Source: Pseudoalteromonas sp. G4 (GTDB taxonomy: Bacteria; Pseudomonadota; Gammaproteobacteria; Enterobacterales; Alteromonadaceae). Taken from it: 46,738 bases of DNA. Location: assembly GCF_028875915.1 (NCBI RefSeq), contig NZ_JAPEHW010000022.1:1-46738 (forward strand), in the 5' to 3' direction. Both the position numbers and the translations under genes were made by a program. The notes under the pieces are model-generated. The model had not been told where the DNA came from. It did not search any database and saw nothing but the letters and a program-made list of their open reading frames with translations. Below are positions 7,895-17,233 of this stretch, in pieces; positions within the stretch are counted from its first letter, which is position 1, and each line of letters opens with the position of its first letter.

Positions 7895-9331
7895 ATGAGT
7901 GCATCGAGAGAGCATTTTAGCTCCAAACTCGGATTTATTTTAGCCGCTGCAGGTAGTGCAGTGGGCATTGGAAACCTCGTTGGTTTCCCTGTATCTGCAA
8001 CCAAAAATGGCGGTGGTGCATTTTTAGTTGTTTATGCATTATTTGTAATTTTTGTTTGTTTACCTGTAATGATGGCCGAAATGGCTATGGGGCGCAGTGC
8101 GCAAAAAGACCCGCTAGGCGCATACAATAAATTATCGGGTAACAGCAGTAAGTGGCGATACCCTGGGTTTCTAGCGGTACTTACGCCATTTATGATTGGC
8201 GTGTTCTACATGGTGATCACAGTGTGGATCTTTGGTTACCTTGTGCAGGCAGCCATTGGTAATTTAGATGCACTTGCTGAACCCAGCAACTTTGGCCAGT
8301 TTATAAACCAAACCAGCGTGTTTTATTACATGGTAGGAGTGGGTGTGCTGGTTAATCTAATTCTACTTGGCGGTGTAAAGCAGGGCATTGAAAAAGCAGC
8401 AAAACTACTTATGCCAGCGCTATTTGTGCTGCTAATTGGCCTTGTTGTGTATGTACTGACATTAGATAATGCGATTGCTGGTCTTCGTTATTACGTTGTG
8501 CCAGATTTTAGTAAAGTGAATGCTAGTGTGTTAAACGGCGCACTGTCGCAAGCGTTTTTCTCACTGTCACTCGGTATGGGTATTTTAATGACTTACGCCT
8601 CGTATATTTCTAAGAAAGAAAATATTGTAGGCAGTGCAAAAATGGTTGCAGTTACAGACTCATTGGTTGCATTTATTGCGGGTTTAATGGTCCTACCAGC
8701 GATTTTCAGCTTTAACCCAAACACCAATCCTGCGGAGTTATCGGACTCATCTGTTTCGATGATTTTTGTTTATTTACCAAAAATCTTCCTCGCGATGCAA
8801 CAAGATATCGGCTACGTAGGCGCAAGCGCGATCGCAGTTATTTTCTTTCTGTTAGTGTTTTTTGCGGCAATTACCTCCCTTGTTTCAATTATTGAAGTAC
8901 CAACAGCGACCTTAATTGAAGAAAAGGGCGTATCACGTTTTAAAGCATTGCTATTACTTGCAGGTAGCATGGGTATTTTAACCATTTTATGTACCATGTC
9001 GTTTGGTATGAGTGAGTGGTTAAGCACAATGTTTAACTATGGTGACCATGACCCTGCAACTAAGAAGAGCCTGTTTGATTTCATTTATGATGTGTTTTAC
9101 GACACCATCTTGCCGTTAAATGGTTTAATGGTGTGTTTATTCGTAATGTACCGTTGGAAGAAAGCAAAGCTTACAGAAGAGCTTAGCCAAGGCGCACCTG
9201 AGTACGCAGGTAGCTTTACCGAGAAGTATGTAAACTTCTCACTATCTACGTTCATTCCATTTATTTTAGCGCTGATTTTTATTAATACAGTTGCTAATAA
9301 GTTCTTTGCATATAACTTATTAGGGTTCTAA
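7895..9331 (+). CDS. Sodium-dependent transporter, SNF/NSS family
   Basis: 478 residues with about 11-12 transmembrane helices. The N-terminal signature of neurotransmitter:sodium symporters is present: KLGFILAAAGSAVGIGNLVG and FPVSATKNGGGAFLVVY, which contribute to the Na+ and substrate sites of TM1 and TM2. Bacterial members (MhsT, LeuT, TnaT types) import amino acids with sodium. The substrate cannot be read from sequence; the trp operon 3.5 kb away is not good evidence for tryptophan. ATG at 7895 has TAAGG upstream. Monocistronic, with its own terminator. Confidence 0.94.
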   Translation: MSASREHFSSKLGFILAAAGSAVGIGNLVGFPVSATKNGGGAFLVVYALFVIFVCLPVMMAEMAMGRSAQKDPLGAYNKLSGNSSKWRYPGFLAVLTPFMIGVFYMVITVWIFGYLVQAAIGNLDALAEPSNFGQFINQTSVFYYMVGVGVLVNLILLGGVKQGIEKAAKLLMPALFVLLIGLVVYVLTLDNAIAGLRYYVVPDFSKVNASVLNGALSQAFFSLSLGMGILMTYASYISKKENIVGSAKMVAVTDSLVAFIAGLMVLPAIFSFNPNTNPAELSDSSVSMIFVYLPKIFLAMQQDIGYVGASAIAVIFFLLVFFAAITSLVSIIEVPTATLIEEKGVSRFKALLLLAGSMGILTILCTMSFGMSEWLSTMFNYGDHDPATKKSLFDFIYDVFYDTILPLNGLMVCLFVMYRWKKAKLTEELSQGAPEYAGSFTEKYVNFSLSTFIPFILALIFINTVANKFFAYNLLGF

Positions 9332-9362
9332 ATAGTTATAAATAAAAGAATAAACTAAATCA

Positions 9363-9386
9363 GCGGAGCAATTGCTCCGCTTTTTT
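9363..9386 (+). terminator. Intrinsic terminator after the SNF transporter
   Basis: GCGGAGCAATTGCTCCGC (9363-9380), a perfect palindrome, followed directly by six T. Confidence 0.9.
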
Positions 9387-9483
9387 GTGTCTATCGGCAA
9401 AATAAGAGGATGGAAGGTCGAATTATAAAAGTCATAAAATGTAGAATAGTTAATAGAATTAGCTAGTTAGATAGAGTCGAAGA

Positions 9484-10041
9484 ATGGTCAAAATTAATAG
9501 TGAACAAAGCAAGCGAAGTGCGCAATTTAAGTTGATTGCTTACACACTTTCTGTGGTTTTAATTACTGGTTGTCTACTTGCACTTACATTAAACAATACA
9601 TTCAATTGGCTGCTTATTGTGATTGTGGCGCTGTGTATTATTGGCTTTCTAGTTGCTTCACAAGCAGTAGATAATCGCTTTTTGGTGTTGGGTAAAGCGC
9701 CTTTAATGCTCGATAGTAAAATTGTGATGTTAGGCGTTGAAACAAAAGGGCAAATAGTCATTAATCAGCCGCATTTTAAGAAGTTTAATACAGCGATACT
9801 TCAAATACTCGCCCCCGGTTATGAAAGCGGATTAAATGAAATTTGGTCAGATACCTTGCCGTTAAATCGTTCGTATGAGGGTGATACTACCTTACTTGAT
9901 TTTACCTTTACATTCCCCACACAAATAAAGCTTCATTCAGGCACACGTTGTTACTTAGAAATAAGTTATGTTGAGAATATGCAAGAAGTGAAGCGTACCT
10001 ATCGTTTAAACGTACGGGATCCGAAAGTAAGGATGTTGTAG
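9484..10041 (+). CDS. Unrecognised membrane-anchored protein
   Basis: 185 residues. Two hydrophobic helices (about 15-36 and 40-60) form an N-terminal hairpin in the membrane, followed by a soluble domain (65-185) with alternating hydrophobic strands such as DTTLLDFTFTFPTQIKL and RCYLEISYVENMQEV, suggesting an all-beta fold. No family is recognised. The ATG is preceded by TCGAAGA, a weak ribosome site. It stands alone, after the SNF terminator and before convergent minus-strand small genes. Coding potential is supported by the clean hydrophobic/soluble division. Confidence 0.65.
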   Translation: MVKINSEQSKRSAQFKLIAYTLSVVLITGCLLALTLNNTFNWLLIVIVALCIIGFLVASQAVDNRFLVLGKAPLMLDSKIVMLGVETKGQIVINQPHFKKFNTAILQILAPGYESGLNEIWSDTLPLNRSYEGDTTLLDFTFTFPTQIKLHSGTRCYLEISYVENMQEVKRTYRLNVRDPKVRML

Positions 10042-10141
10042 GAGTGTGTTTCTTTTTTACGTATTGTCATTATTAATGATGCTTTATAAGAGTTGATTAA
10101 GTTAGAGGGAAATAAGTTAAATCTCAGCTAATGTAAATTAA

Positions 10142-10339
10142 TTAAGATTGGTTTGTTGCGCTGGCGATGGCAGCGTCCGTGATTTTATCTAGCGCCATCC
10201 ATCGCGCTCTCTTGTTCATTTTTATTACACGAAAAAAACGAACTACAAATTTATCTGGAATAAAAAAAGTCAATAACGCAATTAAATTTACAACCGTAAA
10301 ACCAGCGTGTATGAAACTCCATTTTATGAGTAGCGCCAT
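10142..10339 (-). CDS. Small hydrophobic protein, unrecognised
   Basis: 65 residues with one membrane helix (about 9-30, HAGFTVVNLIALLTFFIP) and a basic cytoplasmic tail containing FFRVIKMNKRARW. It starts 17 bp after the stop of the 10357-10713 gene on the same strand, with GAGG upstream, so the two probably form a small operon. No homologous family is recognised. It is not certain to be a gene; the operon-like spacing and the helix-plus-basic-tail layout favour it over a chance frame. Confidence 0.45.
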   Translation of the reverse strand: MALLIKWSFIHAGFTVVNLIALLTFFIPDKFVVRFFRVIKMNKRARWMALDKITDAAIASATNQS

Positions 10340-10356
10340 CGAAAACTAATGCCTCG

Positions 10357-10713
10357 TTAGTATTCTTTTAATTTGTTGATAGTTGAATCCAGAGCCTTTG
10401 ACATGTGCTTTCCTCTTGGATCAGTATGCTCACCATATTCAAATTTCATGAGCTCTAAAACTGGAATACTGGCAAATGCAAACTTAGTAAATGCTTGTAA
10501 TTGATAGATAGCAGCAATTTGTTGAACCATTTTTACTGTTTTACCATTTTCGTCTATACCAGATGCAATGAGTACCATTTTGTGAAATGCATCATAATGC
10601 TTTTGTTCTTGTTCACGGTTTCTTTGGTCTATCCACTTTACCAGCCCAATCATAAATGAAATTGCAGCACCACAAAGGGTAATTAATGATGCATACTTTA
10701 ATAATTCTTCCAC
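10357..10713 (-). CDS. Small membrane-anchored protein, unrecognised
   Basis: 118 residues from a GTG start at 10713, which has a good AAGGA site 7 nt upstream. One N-terminal membrane helix (about 5-25, KYASLITLCGAAISFMIGLV) is followed by a charged, helical soluble part (QRNREQEQKHYDAFHKM). The layout resembles small single-pass anchors of unknown role in accessory regions. It has a probable downstream partner at 10142-10339 and no recognised neighbours, fitting a variable, recently acquired patch. Confidence 0.6.
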   Translation of the reverse strand: MEELLKYASLITLCGAAISFMIGLVKWIDQRNREQEQKHYDAFHKMVLIASGIDENGKTVKMVQQIAAIYQLQAFTKFAFASIPVLELMKFEYGEHTDPRGKHMSKALDSTINKLKEY

Positions 10714-10878
10714 GATATATCCTTAACGTATAACAACTTATTAGCGAGATCTTTCAAGTTAGATGTCCATTAACCTTAAGTTTCGCTTTTTGATTATTAA
10801 AAACTCATATTAAATCAGATAGTAAGATAAATAAACTGGTTATGTGCGGGTGGTTGAGAGGGGCTATATATTTTTTAT

Positions 10879-10900
10879 AAAAAAGGCGCTTATAAGCGCC
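10879..10900 (-). terminator. Intrinsic terminator of the small membrane-protein gene
   Basis: GGCGCTTATAAGCGCC is a perfect palindrome (10885-10900); read on the minus strand it is followed by six U. It ends the transcript of the gene at 10930-11169. Confidence 0.85.
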
Positions 10901-10929
10901 CTTTAAATATTGTAGAAAGTTATAGTTGT

Positions 10930-11169
10930 TTAATGCGGGGTGCAATCAAACTTTTCATTGGTGTAAAAAGCGGCGTAGGCGATGCCACTAAGGGTAAAGT
11001 ACATGGTGAGTACAAAGAGTAAGAAGGTGCCTACATTTAAGCCTGAATTATTAAATGCGCTCATCATAAATACGGCAAAGCCAATCCCTATAGGTAAGCA
11101 CAGTAATGTTTTAAATAGGTTTTCGTTTTTAATTTCGTATTCTTTTTCTTGTTGGTTATCTGTGTTCAT
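10930..11169 (-). CDS. Small two-helix membrane protein, unrecognised
   Basis: 79 residues from the ATG at 11169, chosen because GAGG lies 6 nt upstream; an in-frame longer form to 11202 has no comparable site. A charged N-terminus (about 1-17) precedes two membrane helices (about 19-38 and 45-66; LPIGIGFAVFMMSAF and VGTFLLFVLTMYFTLSGIAYAAF). No family is recognised. It has its own terminator, which supports a real gene. Function unknown. Confidence 0.6.
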   Translation of the reverse strand: MNTDNQQEKEYEIKNENLFKTLLCLPIGIGFAVFMMSAFNNSGLNVGTFLLFVLTMYFTLSGIAYAAFYTNEKFDCTPH

Positions 11170-11527
11170 TAAAGCCTCGACTAAGATTTTTGTTGTAACC
11201 ACTTAAGTGGCTGAGTTTTAGTTTTTCTTCGGGCCTGTTTATCTCGATATAATTCTTTGAGAAAACGCAACAGGTTATTAAACGTTCAATTTAATACTAG
11301 ATCGATTTAAAAAATTTTCCTAATTATCAAAGTTCAAAGAGTTATATTTGTGGTTTTGCAGTGCATGAGCTGCTAACTAGAGGCGTCAATTAACCTTTGT
11401 TAGTGCAAATATAAGGTAAGTAAATCGTGAGTATTTCAGCATAAAATTAAATGGGCGAGGGAGAGCGTAACAAGGAAATTTAGGCGTAATGTTTTGACTT
11501 TTTGGGGTTGTAAAACAGCAATTTACT
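11170..11527. other. Intergenic stretch without a recognisable gene
   Basis: About 360 bp of AT-rich sequence between the small membrane protein and the terminator of yciB. No open frame with a ribosome site, no clear repeat and no tRNA-like structure was found. It presumably holds the promoter of the small gene at 10930-11169. Together with 10042-10930 it reads as a poorly conserved accessory patch. Confidence 0.5.
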
Positions 11528-11555
11528 AAAAAAGGAGCGATTGTCGCTCCTTTTT
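11528..11555. terminator. Intrinsic terminator of yciB
   Basis: Stem GGAGCGA / TCGCTCC with a TTG loop (11534-11550), flanked by A6 and T5. On the minus strand it follows yciB, which ends at 11586. Confidence 0.85.
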
Positions 11556-11585
11556 ATATTTAAACCATACTAACAATTATTATGG

Positions 11586-12164
11586 TTATTCGCTTTTTTG
11601 TTCTTCATCGTCAGGCAAATATTGATAAAGCATGGCGATGGTAACGATAAGTGCAATAAAAGTGGCAGCGGTAATACCAAACACTTTGAAATTAACCCAA
11701 AAATCGAGTGAAAATGCATAGGCAACGTAAATATTAACAGCTGCGATTAGGTATAAAAATAGGCTCCAAAATAGATTTATCCTGTCCCAAAGCGGTTCTG
11801 GAATTTCTATTTTTTGCTCGGAGTCATTTGCTGAAGCTAGAATTGAGCCCAACATTTTCGCTATCAGATTTTTTTGAAATAAGTAACGAGATACCAATAA
11901 AATGGTAGCAAAGCCCGCATAAACTACGGTGGCTTTCCACTTAATAAACTGCTCATCTTGGAAAAGAATAGTGAGTGAGCCAAGGCCAACCGCTAAACCA
12001 AACAATACCCAATGTTTTGTCGCCACTTTCTTTTCGATAAAGAAGTAATAGGCAATTTGTAAGATAGACGCACTGATAAGTACACCCGTTGCCCAAAAGA
12101 TATCCATGGTTTTATAGAGAATGAAAAATAAAATCAGGGGAGCATATTCAAATAACGCGAGCAT
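11586..12164 (-). CDS. yciB: Septation protein A / inner membrane-spanning protein YciB
   Basis: 192 residues with five or six membrane helices. It matches the YciB/IspZ family throughout: an N-terminal APLILFFILYKTMDIFWAT block, FIKWKATVVYAGFATILLVSR in the middle and FWVNFKVFGITA near the C-terminus. YciB is an inner-membrane protein linked to septation and envelope maintenance. It lies just downstream of trpA on the same strand, but the trp terminator and a 113-bp gap separate them, so it is probably expressed on its own. The neighbourhood matches the trp/yci region of other gammaproteobacteria. Confidence 0.95.
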   Translation of the reverse strand: MLALFEYAPLILFFILYKTMDIFWATGVLISASILQIAYYFFIEKKVATKHWVLFGLAVGLGSLTILFQDEQFIKWKATVVYAGFATILLVSRYLFQKNLIAKMLGSILASANDSEQKIEIPEPLWDRINLFWSLFLYLIAAVNIYVAYAFSLDFWVNFKVFGITAATFIALIVTIAMLYQYLPDDEEQKSE

Positions 12165-12236
12165 TGTTTACCTCATAACTGATGCTGAACATTTACCTTA
12201 CACCAGAATTAATACGTAACACCAGAGTTTGGCTTT

Positions 12237-12258
12237 AAAAAAAGGGCGCTTAGCGCCC
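12237..12258 (-). terminator. Terminator of the trp operon
   Basis: Stem GGGCGCT / AGCGCCC (12244-12258); on the minus strand it is followed by seven U. Located 20 bp after the trpA stop. Confidence 0.9.
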
Positions 12259-12277
12259 TTATTATTTAACTTAAACG

Positions 12278-13084
12278 TTATTTTTGTGTTGCAGCTTTCA
12301 TATTGCGTACAAAGCTTTCAAGCTCGTTTAGCATGGTTTCAGGTGCATCAAGATTATTCTCGATGATCCTCACCACAGCAGAGCCTGAAATGGCACCTGC
12401 AGCACCTGAGGCAATTGCTGCTTGTACATCTTCCGGTGTTGAAATGCCAAAACCCAGTAATGCTGGTGCAGCATGGAAGTTTAATAACTTTTTGATCATA
12501 GAATCCGCAGGCATTTGCGCTTTGGTTTCAGTACCCGTAACACCTGCGCGCGATAGCAAATAGGTATAGCCACGGCCGTAAGATGCGCATTGGCGAAGTG
12601 TATCGTCATCGGCATTTGGCGTGGCAATAAAAATAGGCTCTATCTCAGCTTGCATAGCCGCTTGTCTAAACATTTTTGACTCATGTAGTGGCACATCAGC
12701 AACTAAAATTGAATCTACGCCCACTTCTTTTGCTGTGCGATAAAAGTTATCAATGCCTTGCGCTAACACTAGGTTTGAATAAAGCAGTAAACCAATTGGA
12801 ATATCTGCGTTGTACTCACGTACTTTGCGAATGATTTCAAAGCTCTCAGCTGTAGTGATGTGATTTTCAAGGGCACGAATATTTGCCGCCTGAATCACCG
12901 AGCCATCAGCGATTGGATCAGAGAATGCAATACCAAGCTCGAGTGCATCAGCGCCGCCGTCAATTAGGCGTTTAATAATCTCAAAGCTTAACTCTTTGTT
13001 TGGGTCGCCAATGGTAACGAATGGTACAAACGCACCTTGGTTAACTTCATTTAATGCGTGAAATGCTTGTTGATAGCGGCTCAT
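12278..13084 (-). CDS. trpA: Tryptophan synthase alpha subunit
   Basis: 268 residues, full length. It cleaves indole-3-glycerol phosphate to indole and glyceraldehyde-3-phosphate and passes indole through a tunnel to TrpB. The catalytic acids Glu49 ([12 protein letters not shown]) and Asp60 (PIADGSV) fall at the same numbers as in the Salmonella enzyme, and the phosphate-binding GFGIS loop is present near the C-terminus. Its start overlaps the trpB stop by 4 bp (ATGA), typical for alpha-beta coupling. Last gene of the operon, followed by a strong terminator. Confidence 0.98.
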   Translation of the reverse strand: MSRYQQAFHALNEVNQGAFVPFVTIGDPNKELSFEIIKRLIDGGADALELGIAFSDPIADGSVIQAANIRALENHITTAESFEIIRKVREYNADIPIGLLLYSNLVLAQGIDNFYRTAKEVGVDSILVADVPLHESKMFRQAAMQAEIEPIFIATPNADDDTLRQCASYGRGYTYLLSRAGVTGTETKAQMPADSMIKKLLNFHAAPALLGFGISTPEDVQAAIASGAAGAISGSAVVRIIENNLDAPETMLNELESFVRNMKAATQK

Positions 13085-14271
13085 AGTTTGCCTCCTTGAT
13101 TTAACACTGTATGCACGTGTGCTAAATCTTTGTCACCACGGCCACTTAAATTCACTACAATAATGGTTTCTTCACTTTGTTCTTCAGCCAGCTTTAATGC
13201 GTAAGCAAGGGCATGGCTTGATTCAAGCGCCGGAATAATCCCTTCGTTTTTCGCAAGTAGCTGGAATGCTTCTAACGCTTCATCATCGGTGATGCCAACG
13301 TATTGTGCTCGGCCTGTTTCTGCAAGATGTGCATGCTGAGGGCCAACCGCTGGGTAATCAAGACCTGCAGATACAGAGTAAGACTCTTCGATTTGGCCGT
13401 TGCTGTCTTGCATAATAAAGGTGTATGCACCGTGCAAAATGCCTTTTGTACCTTTACAAATTGCAGCACCATGCTCTTCTGTATCAAGGCCTTTACCTGC
13501 TGGCTCTACACCAACCAGTTTTACACTTTCTTCCTTGATAAAGTCATTAAACATACCAATTGCGTTAGAGCCACCACCAACACACGCAATCACGTAATCT
13601 GGTAGGCGGCCTTCTGTATCAAGCACTTGTTGTTTTGCCTCTTCACCGATCATTTTTTGGAAGTCGCGTACAAGTGTTGGGAATGGGTGCGGGCCTGCTG
13701 CTGTACCAAGTAAGTAGTGAGCCGTATCGTAGTTTGCTGACCAGTCACGCATTGCTTCGTTAACCGCATCTTTTAATGTGCCAGAACCTGCAGTTACAGG
13801 AATGACTTCTGCGCCCATTAGTTTCATTCTAAATACGTTTGGTTGCTGGCGTTCTACGTCTTTTGCACCCATGTAAACGCGGCATTTTAAGCCAAGTAGT
13901 GCGCAAGCTAGGGCTGTAGCTACACCGTGCTGACCAGCACCGGTTTCCGCAATAACTTCTTTTTTGCCCATACGTTTTGTTAGTAATGCCTGACCTAACA
14001 CTTGGTTGGTTTTATGTGCGCCACCGTGCAGTAAATCTTCACGTTTTAGGTAAAGTTTTACTTTAGGGTTTTTCACTAAGTTGCGTGTAAGCGTCAGTGG
14101 CGTAGGGCGACCGGCATATTCATTAAGCAGCTTTTCAAACTCTGCATGAAAGCTTGAGTCGTTCTTTGCTTTATTAAATTCACTTTCAAGTTGTTTTAAG
14201 GCGGGTACCAGAAGTTCTGGTACGTACATGCCGCCAAAATCGCCGAAATAGGCTGGGTTTTTATTTTCCAC
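13081..14271 (-). CDS. trpB: Tryptophan synthase beta subunit
   Basis: 396 residues. The PLP-dependent enzyme condenses indole with L-serine. The Schiff-base lysine is Lys87 ([11 protein letters not shown]) and the catalytic Glu109 is in [18 protein letters not shown] near residue 230 binds the PLP phosphate. The start is a GTG at 14271, one base after the trpCF stop (TGA-G-GTG), with AAAGGA 8 nt upstream, inside the end of trpCF. This arrangement makes reinitiation likely. Complete, no missing residues. Confidence 0.98.
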   Translation of the reverse strand: MENKNPAYFGDFGGMYVPELLVPALKQLESEFNKAKNDSSFHAEFEKLLNEYAGRPTPLTLTRNLVKNPKVKLYLKREDLLHGGAHKTNQVLGQALLTKRMGKKEVIAETGAGQHGVATALACALLGLKCRVYMGAKDVERQQPNVFRMKLMGAEVIPVTAGSGTLKDAVNEAMRDWSANYDTAHYLLGTAAGPHPFPTLVRDFQKMIGEEAKQQVLDTEGRLPDYVIACVGGGSNAIGMFNDFIKEESVKLVGVEPAGKGLDTEEHGAAICKGTKGILHGAYTFIMQDSNGQIEESYSVSAGLDYPAVGPQHAHLAETGRAQYVGITDDEALEAFQLLAKNEGIIPALESSHALAYALKLAEEQSEETIIVVNLSGRGDKDLAHVHTVLNQGGKL

Positions 14272-14272
14272 C

Positions 14273-15634
14273 TCAAGATTCCTTTATCTTAGAAAACACA
14301 GAATTAATTTGTTGATGACATTTTTTACCTGGGCTTGTTTCAATGCCCGAATTTAAATCAAGGCCAATAGCTTGGGTTGCAAGTGCGTCTTGAATATTGT
14401 CGTTATTTAAACCGCCTGCAAGCATGTAGTTGCGCTCGTTAATCAGCACATCCCAATTAAAGGTTTGCCCCGTACCACCGCTTTGGTTGCCGACTTTGGT
14501 ATCAAATAAATAGCGGTCAGCACCTTGGCTCTTATGTTCAATCACATCGCTTACCGCAACGGCTTTCCATACTTGCACGCTTGCTGGTAGCGCTTTTTTA
14601 AGCGCAGCAATGTACGCTTCGTCTTCATCGCCATGTAACTGTACTGCAACCAGTTTTAGCTCAACGGCAATATGTACGATGGTGTCGATTGTTTCGTTTA
14701 CAAATACGCCAACAAAGCCTAAGTCGCAGCTATCGGCAATTGGTTTTGCGCAGTCAATATCAACATAACGCGGCGATTTTGCATAAAAAATTAGGCCACC
14801 AAATACCGCGCCCGCATTATATGCGGCAATCGCATCTTGCGAGCGCGTTAAGCCGCAAATTTTATTTTCACCTAAAATCAGCTTACGACAAGCTAAGTCA
14901 AGGTTCTGTTCAGCCATCAGTGAGCTGCCAACTAAAAAGCCGTTACACAGTGATTTTAAGCGTTTTACATCAGCGTGAGTGTAAATGCCTGACTCTGAAA
15001 TAACCACTTTCCCTGCAGGGATTAACGCACGAAGAGCTTCTGTAGTGGCAAGATCGGTACTTAAGTCACGTAGGTTACGGTTATTAATACCAATAATCTC
15101 AGCGTCGAGTGCTAATGCGCGGTGTACTTCTTCTTCATTACTCACTTCGGTCAAAATTGCCATATTGAGCGATTTTGCCACTTTAGCAAGCGCGCAGTAC
15201 TCTTCATCATTTAGCACACTTAGCATCAATAAAATTGCATCACCACCGTGCAGGCGCGCTAAATACACTTGGTATTCATCGATGAAGAAATCTTTACAAA
15301 TAAGCGGTTGATTCACCAATGAGCGAACTTTAGTTAAGTAATCAAAACTGCCTTGAAAGTATTTCTCGTCAGTAAGTACGCTAATACACGCAGCGTAGTG
15401 CTTGTAAGCACCAGTAATTTCGTCAAGATTAAAATCATCGCGAATAAGCCCTTTTGAAGGTGAGGCTTTTTTACACTCTAAAATAAAGTTAGTGCCGGGT
15501 TTTGCCAGCTCGCCGTAAAAATCACGCTCGGTTGGTACCACCTCATCAATAAAGCTTTCAAGTGGCTTATTGGCTTTACGCGATTCAAGCTCAATTCGTT
15601 TATCAGCAACAATTTTTTCTAATACATTAGCCAT
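14273..15634 (-). CDS. trpCF: Bifunctional indole-3-glycerol phosphate synthase / phosphoribosylanthranilate isomerase
   Basis: 453 residues from the ATG at 15634, the same length as the fused E. coli enzyme. The N-terminal TrpC domain (1-255) starts [16 protein letters not shown] and contains [12 protein letters not shown] and VISESGIYT; the C-terminal TrpF barrel (256-453) contains [10 protein letters not shown] and VFVNE. It converts phosphoribosylanthranilate to the carboxyphenylamino intermediate and then to indole-glycerol phosphate. An upstream in-frame extension (to 15679) lies inside trpD and is rejected; GAGGTG precedes 15634. The start overlaps trpD by 8 bp. The TrpC-TrpF fusion is a gammaproteobacterial trait. 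Confidence 0.97.
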   Translation of the reverse strand: MANVLEKIVADKRIELESRKANKPLESFIDEVVPTERDFYGELAKPGTNFILECKKASPSKGLIRDDFNLDEITGAYKHYAACISVLTDEKYFQGSFDYLTKVRSLVNQPLICKDFFIDEYQVYLARLHGGDAILLMLSVLNDEEYCALAKVAKSLNMAILTEVSNEEEVHRALALDAEIIGINNRNLRDLSTDLATTEALRALIPAGKVVISESGIYTHADVKRLKSLCNGFLVGSSLMAEQNLDLACRKLILGENKICGLTRSQDAIAAYNAGAVFGGLIFYAKSPRYVDIDCAKPIADSCDLGFVGVFVNETIDTIVHIAVELKLVAVQLHGDEDEAYIAALKKALPASVQVWKAVAVSDVIEHKSQGADRYLFDTKVGNQSGGTGQTFNWDVLINERNYMLAGGLNNDNIQDALATQAIGLDLNSGIETSPGKKCHQQINSVFSKIKES

Positions 15635-16634
15635 GAGACACCTCGATAATGCGTGATAAGTGTGAAAATGCTGCGCCACTTGCCAAGTGGTTTTGTACCG
15701 CCTGTGTTGCGTCTTTAAAATTGCTGTAGTCGCCTTGCATTACCAGCACGGCTGCAACATTTGCGGCAATCGCTGCATTATGCGCAGGCTTGCCTTCACC
15801 TTTTAAAATCGCAAGGCTTGCCGCTGCATTATATTCTGGCTCGCCGCCTTCAATCTCTGATAGGGCATAGTTATCAAGACCAAAATCTTGCGGCTGTAAG
15901 GTGTACTCGGTAATTTCGCCGTCTTTTAGCTCGGCAACTTGTGTTTCACCGTGCAGGGCAATTTCATCGGTACCTGCGCCGTGTACTACCATAACACGCT
16001 CACAGCCAAGTAGTTTAAGCGTTTGCGCCATTGGGCGCAGTAATTCAGGGGTGTAAACACCAAGCAGTTGATGGCTTGGTTTTGCAGGGTTTGCCAAAGG
16101 CCCCAAAATATTAAATAAGGTGCGTGTTTTAAGTGCGGTACGCACTGGCATCGCATATTTCACACCAGCATGGTAAAGCGGTGCAAATAAAAAGGTAAAA
16201 TGGGTTTTTGCGAGGCAGTTTTCTGCTTGTGCCACGCTCATATTAATATTGATACCAAGGGCATTAAGTAAGTCAGACGAGCCCGATTTACTTGAAACAC
16301 TGCGGTTACCGTGTTTTACCATATTAACGCCCATACTTGCGGCAACAATGGCAGCGGTTGTTGATACGTTAATCGAATTGGCACCATCACCACCGGTGCC
16401 ACATGAATCAAAACTAATGGCACTTGGGTTAGTAAATGTCACTGCATTATCGCGCATGGCTTTGGCAGCACCTGCAATTTCATTGTCGGTCTCGCCTTTA
16501 ATTTTAAGCGCAGTCAATGCTGCTGCAAGCTCGATTTCGCTTACTTGGCCTGTCATTACAAGATTAAAAAACTCGCTGCTTTGCTCAAACGTTAAATCTT
16601 GTTGTTCGATTAAGAGATTAACAAGTGGTTGCAT
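15627..16634 (-). CDS. trpD: Anthranilate phosphoribosyltransferase
   Basis: 335 residues; transfers phosphoribose from PRPP to anthranilate. The PRPP-binding glycine loop CGTGGDGANSINVSTTAAI (about residue 78) and the MVKHGNRSVSSKSGSSD motif that contacts anthranilate are intact. It is a separate gene from trpG, unlike the trpGD fusion of E. coli. Its ATG overlaps the trpG stop (TAATG), and its last codons overlap trpCF. No sign of decay. Confidence 0.98.
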   Translation of the reverse strand: MQPLVNLLIEQQDLTFEQSSEFFNLVMTGQVSEIELAAALTALKIKGETDNEIAGAAKAMRDNAVTFTNPSAISFDSCGTGGDGANSINVSTTAAIVAASMGVNMVKHGNRSVSSKSGSSDLLNALGININMSVAQAENCLAKTHFTFLFAPLYHAGVKYAMPVRTALKTRTLFNILGPLANPAKPSHQLLGVYTPELLRPMAQTLKLLGCERVMVVHGAGTDEIALHGETQVAELKDGEITEYTLQPQDFGLDNYALSEIEGGEPEYNAAASLAILKGEGKPAHNAAIAANVAAVLVMQGDYSNFKDATQAVQNHLASGAAFSHLSRIIEVSHG

Positions 16635-17233
16635 TATGCGCCCTCCACATTGGCTAAATAAGCTAGGCTTTGCTTTAACAGCTGTGAGCCATTTGGCGTT
16701 AAAATTGATTCAGGGTGAAACTGAAACCCAATAACTTTATCTTGCTCTTGAATAATTGCCATAGGAATTGTGTCGTAGCTGGCAATAACATCAAGGCTAT
16801 CTGGTACTTCGGTTGCCATGAGTGAATGGTAACGCGCCACTGGTATTTGCGAATGTAAGCCACTAAATACTGCGTGCTCTTTAAGTTCTATAAGTGATGA
16901 TTTGCCATGCACTGTTTCACCTGCATGACCAACCACACCACCGTAACACTCCACAATGGCTTGGTGGCCTAAACAAATACCCAGCATAGGGTAGTGGCCT
17001 TTCGCTTTATTGATTAGCTCAATTAAATTGCCCGCTTGTTTTGGCGTGCCAGGGCCAGGTGAAAGCACTAACGTTACAGGGCAAGTTTCCTCTGCCATTT
17101 TGCTTAAAATGGTGTCAGCCGGAACATGATTACGATAAACCACCAGTTCAAAGCCTAATTGCTCAAATTCATCCACCAAGTTGTAGCTAAACGAATCAAA
17201 ATTATCGATAAAATAAATTTTTGCCTGCGCCAT
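16634..17233 (-). CDS. trpG: Anthranilate synthase component II (glutamine amidotransferase)
   Basis: 199 residues. Class I glutamine amidotransferase that supplies ammonia to TrpE. The catalytic triad is Cys87 (MLGICLGHQAI), His173 and Glu175 (FQFHPESILT), and the oxyanion loop is LSPGPGTPKQAG. It overlaps its neighbours on both sides by single bases (TAATG at the trpE-trpG and trpG-trpD joints). No PabA duties can be excluded, but a location inside the trp operon with trpE makes TrpG the right name. Confidence 0.97.
   Translation of the reverse strand: MAQAKIYFIDNFDSFSYNLVDEFEQLGFELVVYRNHVPADTILSKMAEETCPVTLVLSPGPGTPKQAGNLIELINKAKGHYPMLGICLGHQAIVECYGGVVGHAGETVHGKSSLIELKEHAVFSGLHSQIPVARYHSLMATEVPDSLDVIASYDTIPMAIIQEQDKVIGFQFHPESILTPNGSQLLKQSLAYLANVEGA

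Noticed and set aside
10167..10349. Plus-strand 60-codon frame over the small membrane-protein gene
   Set aside because: It is the antisense of the more plausible minus-strand gene at 10142-10339, which has operon-like spacing.
13303..13605. Open frame opposite trpB
   Set aside because: It is a shadow of trpB on the other strand; no ribosome site, no recognisable protein.
16249..16734. 161-codon open frame opposite trpD
   Set aside because: Antisense shadow of trpD with no family features or start signal.
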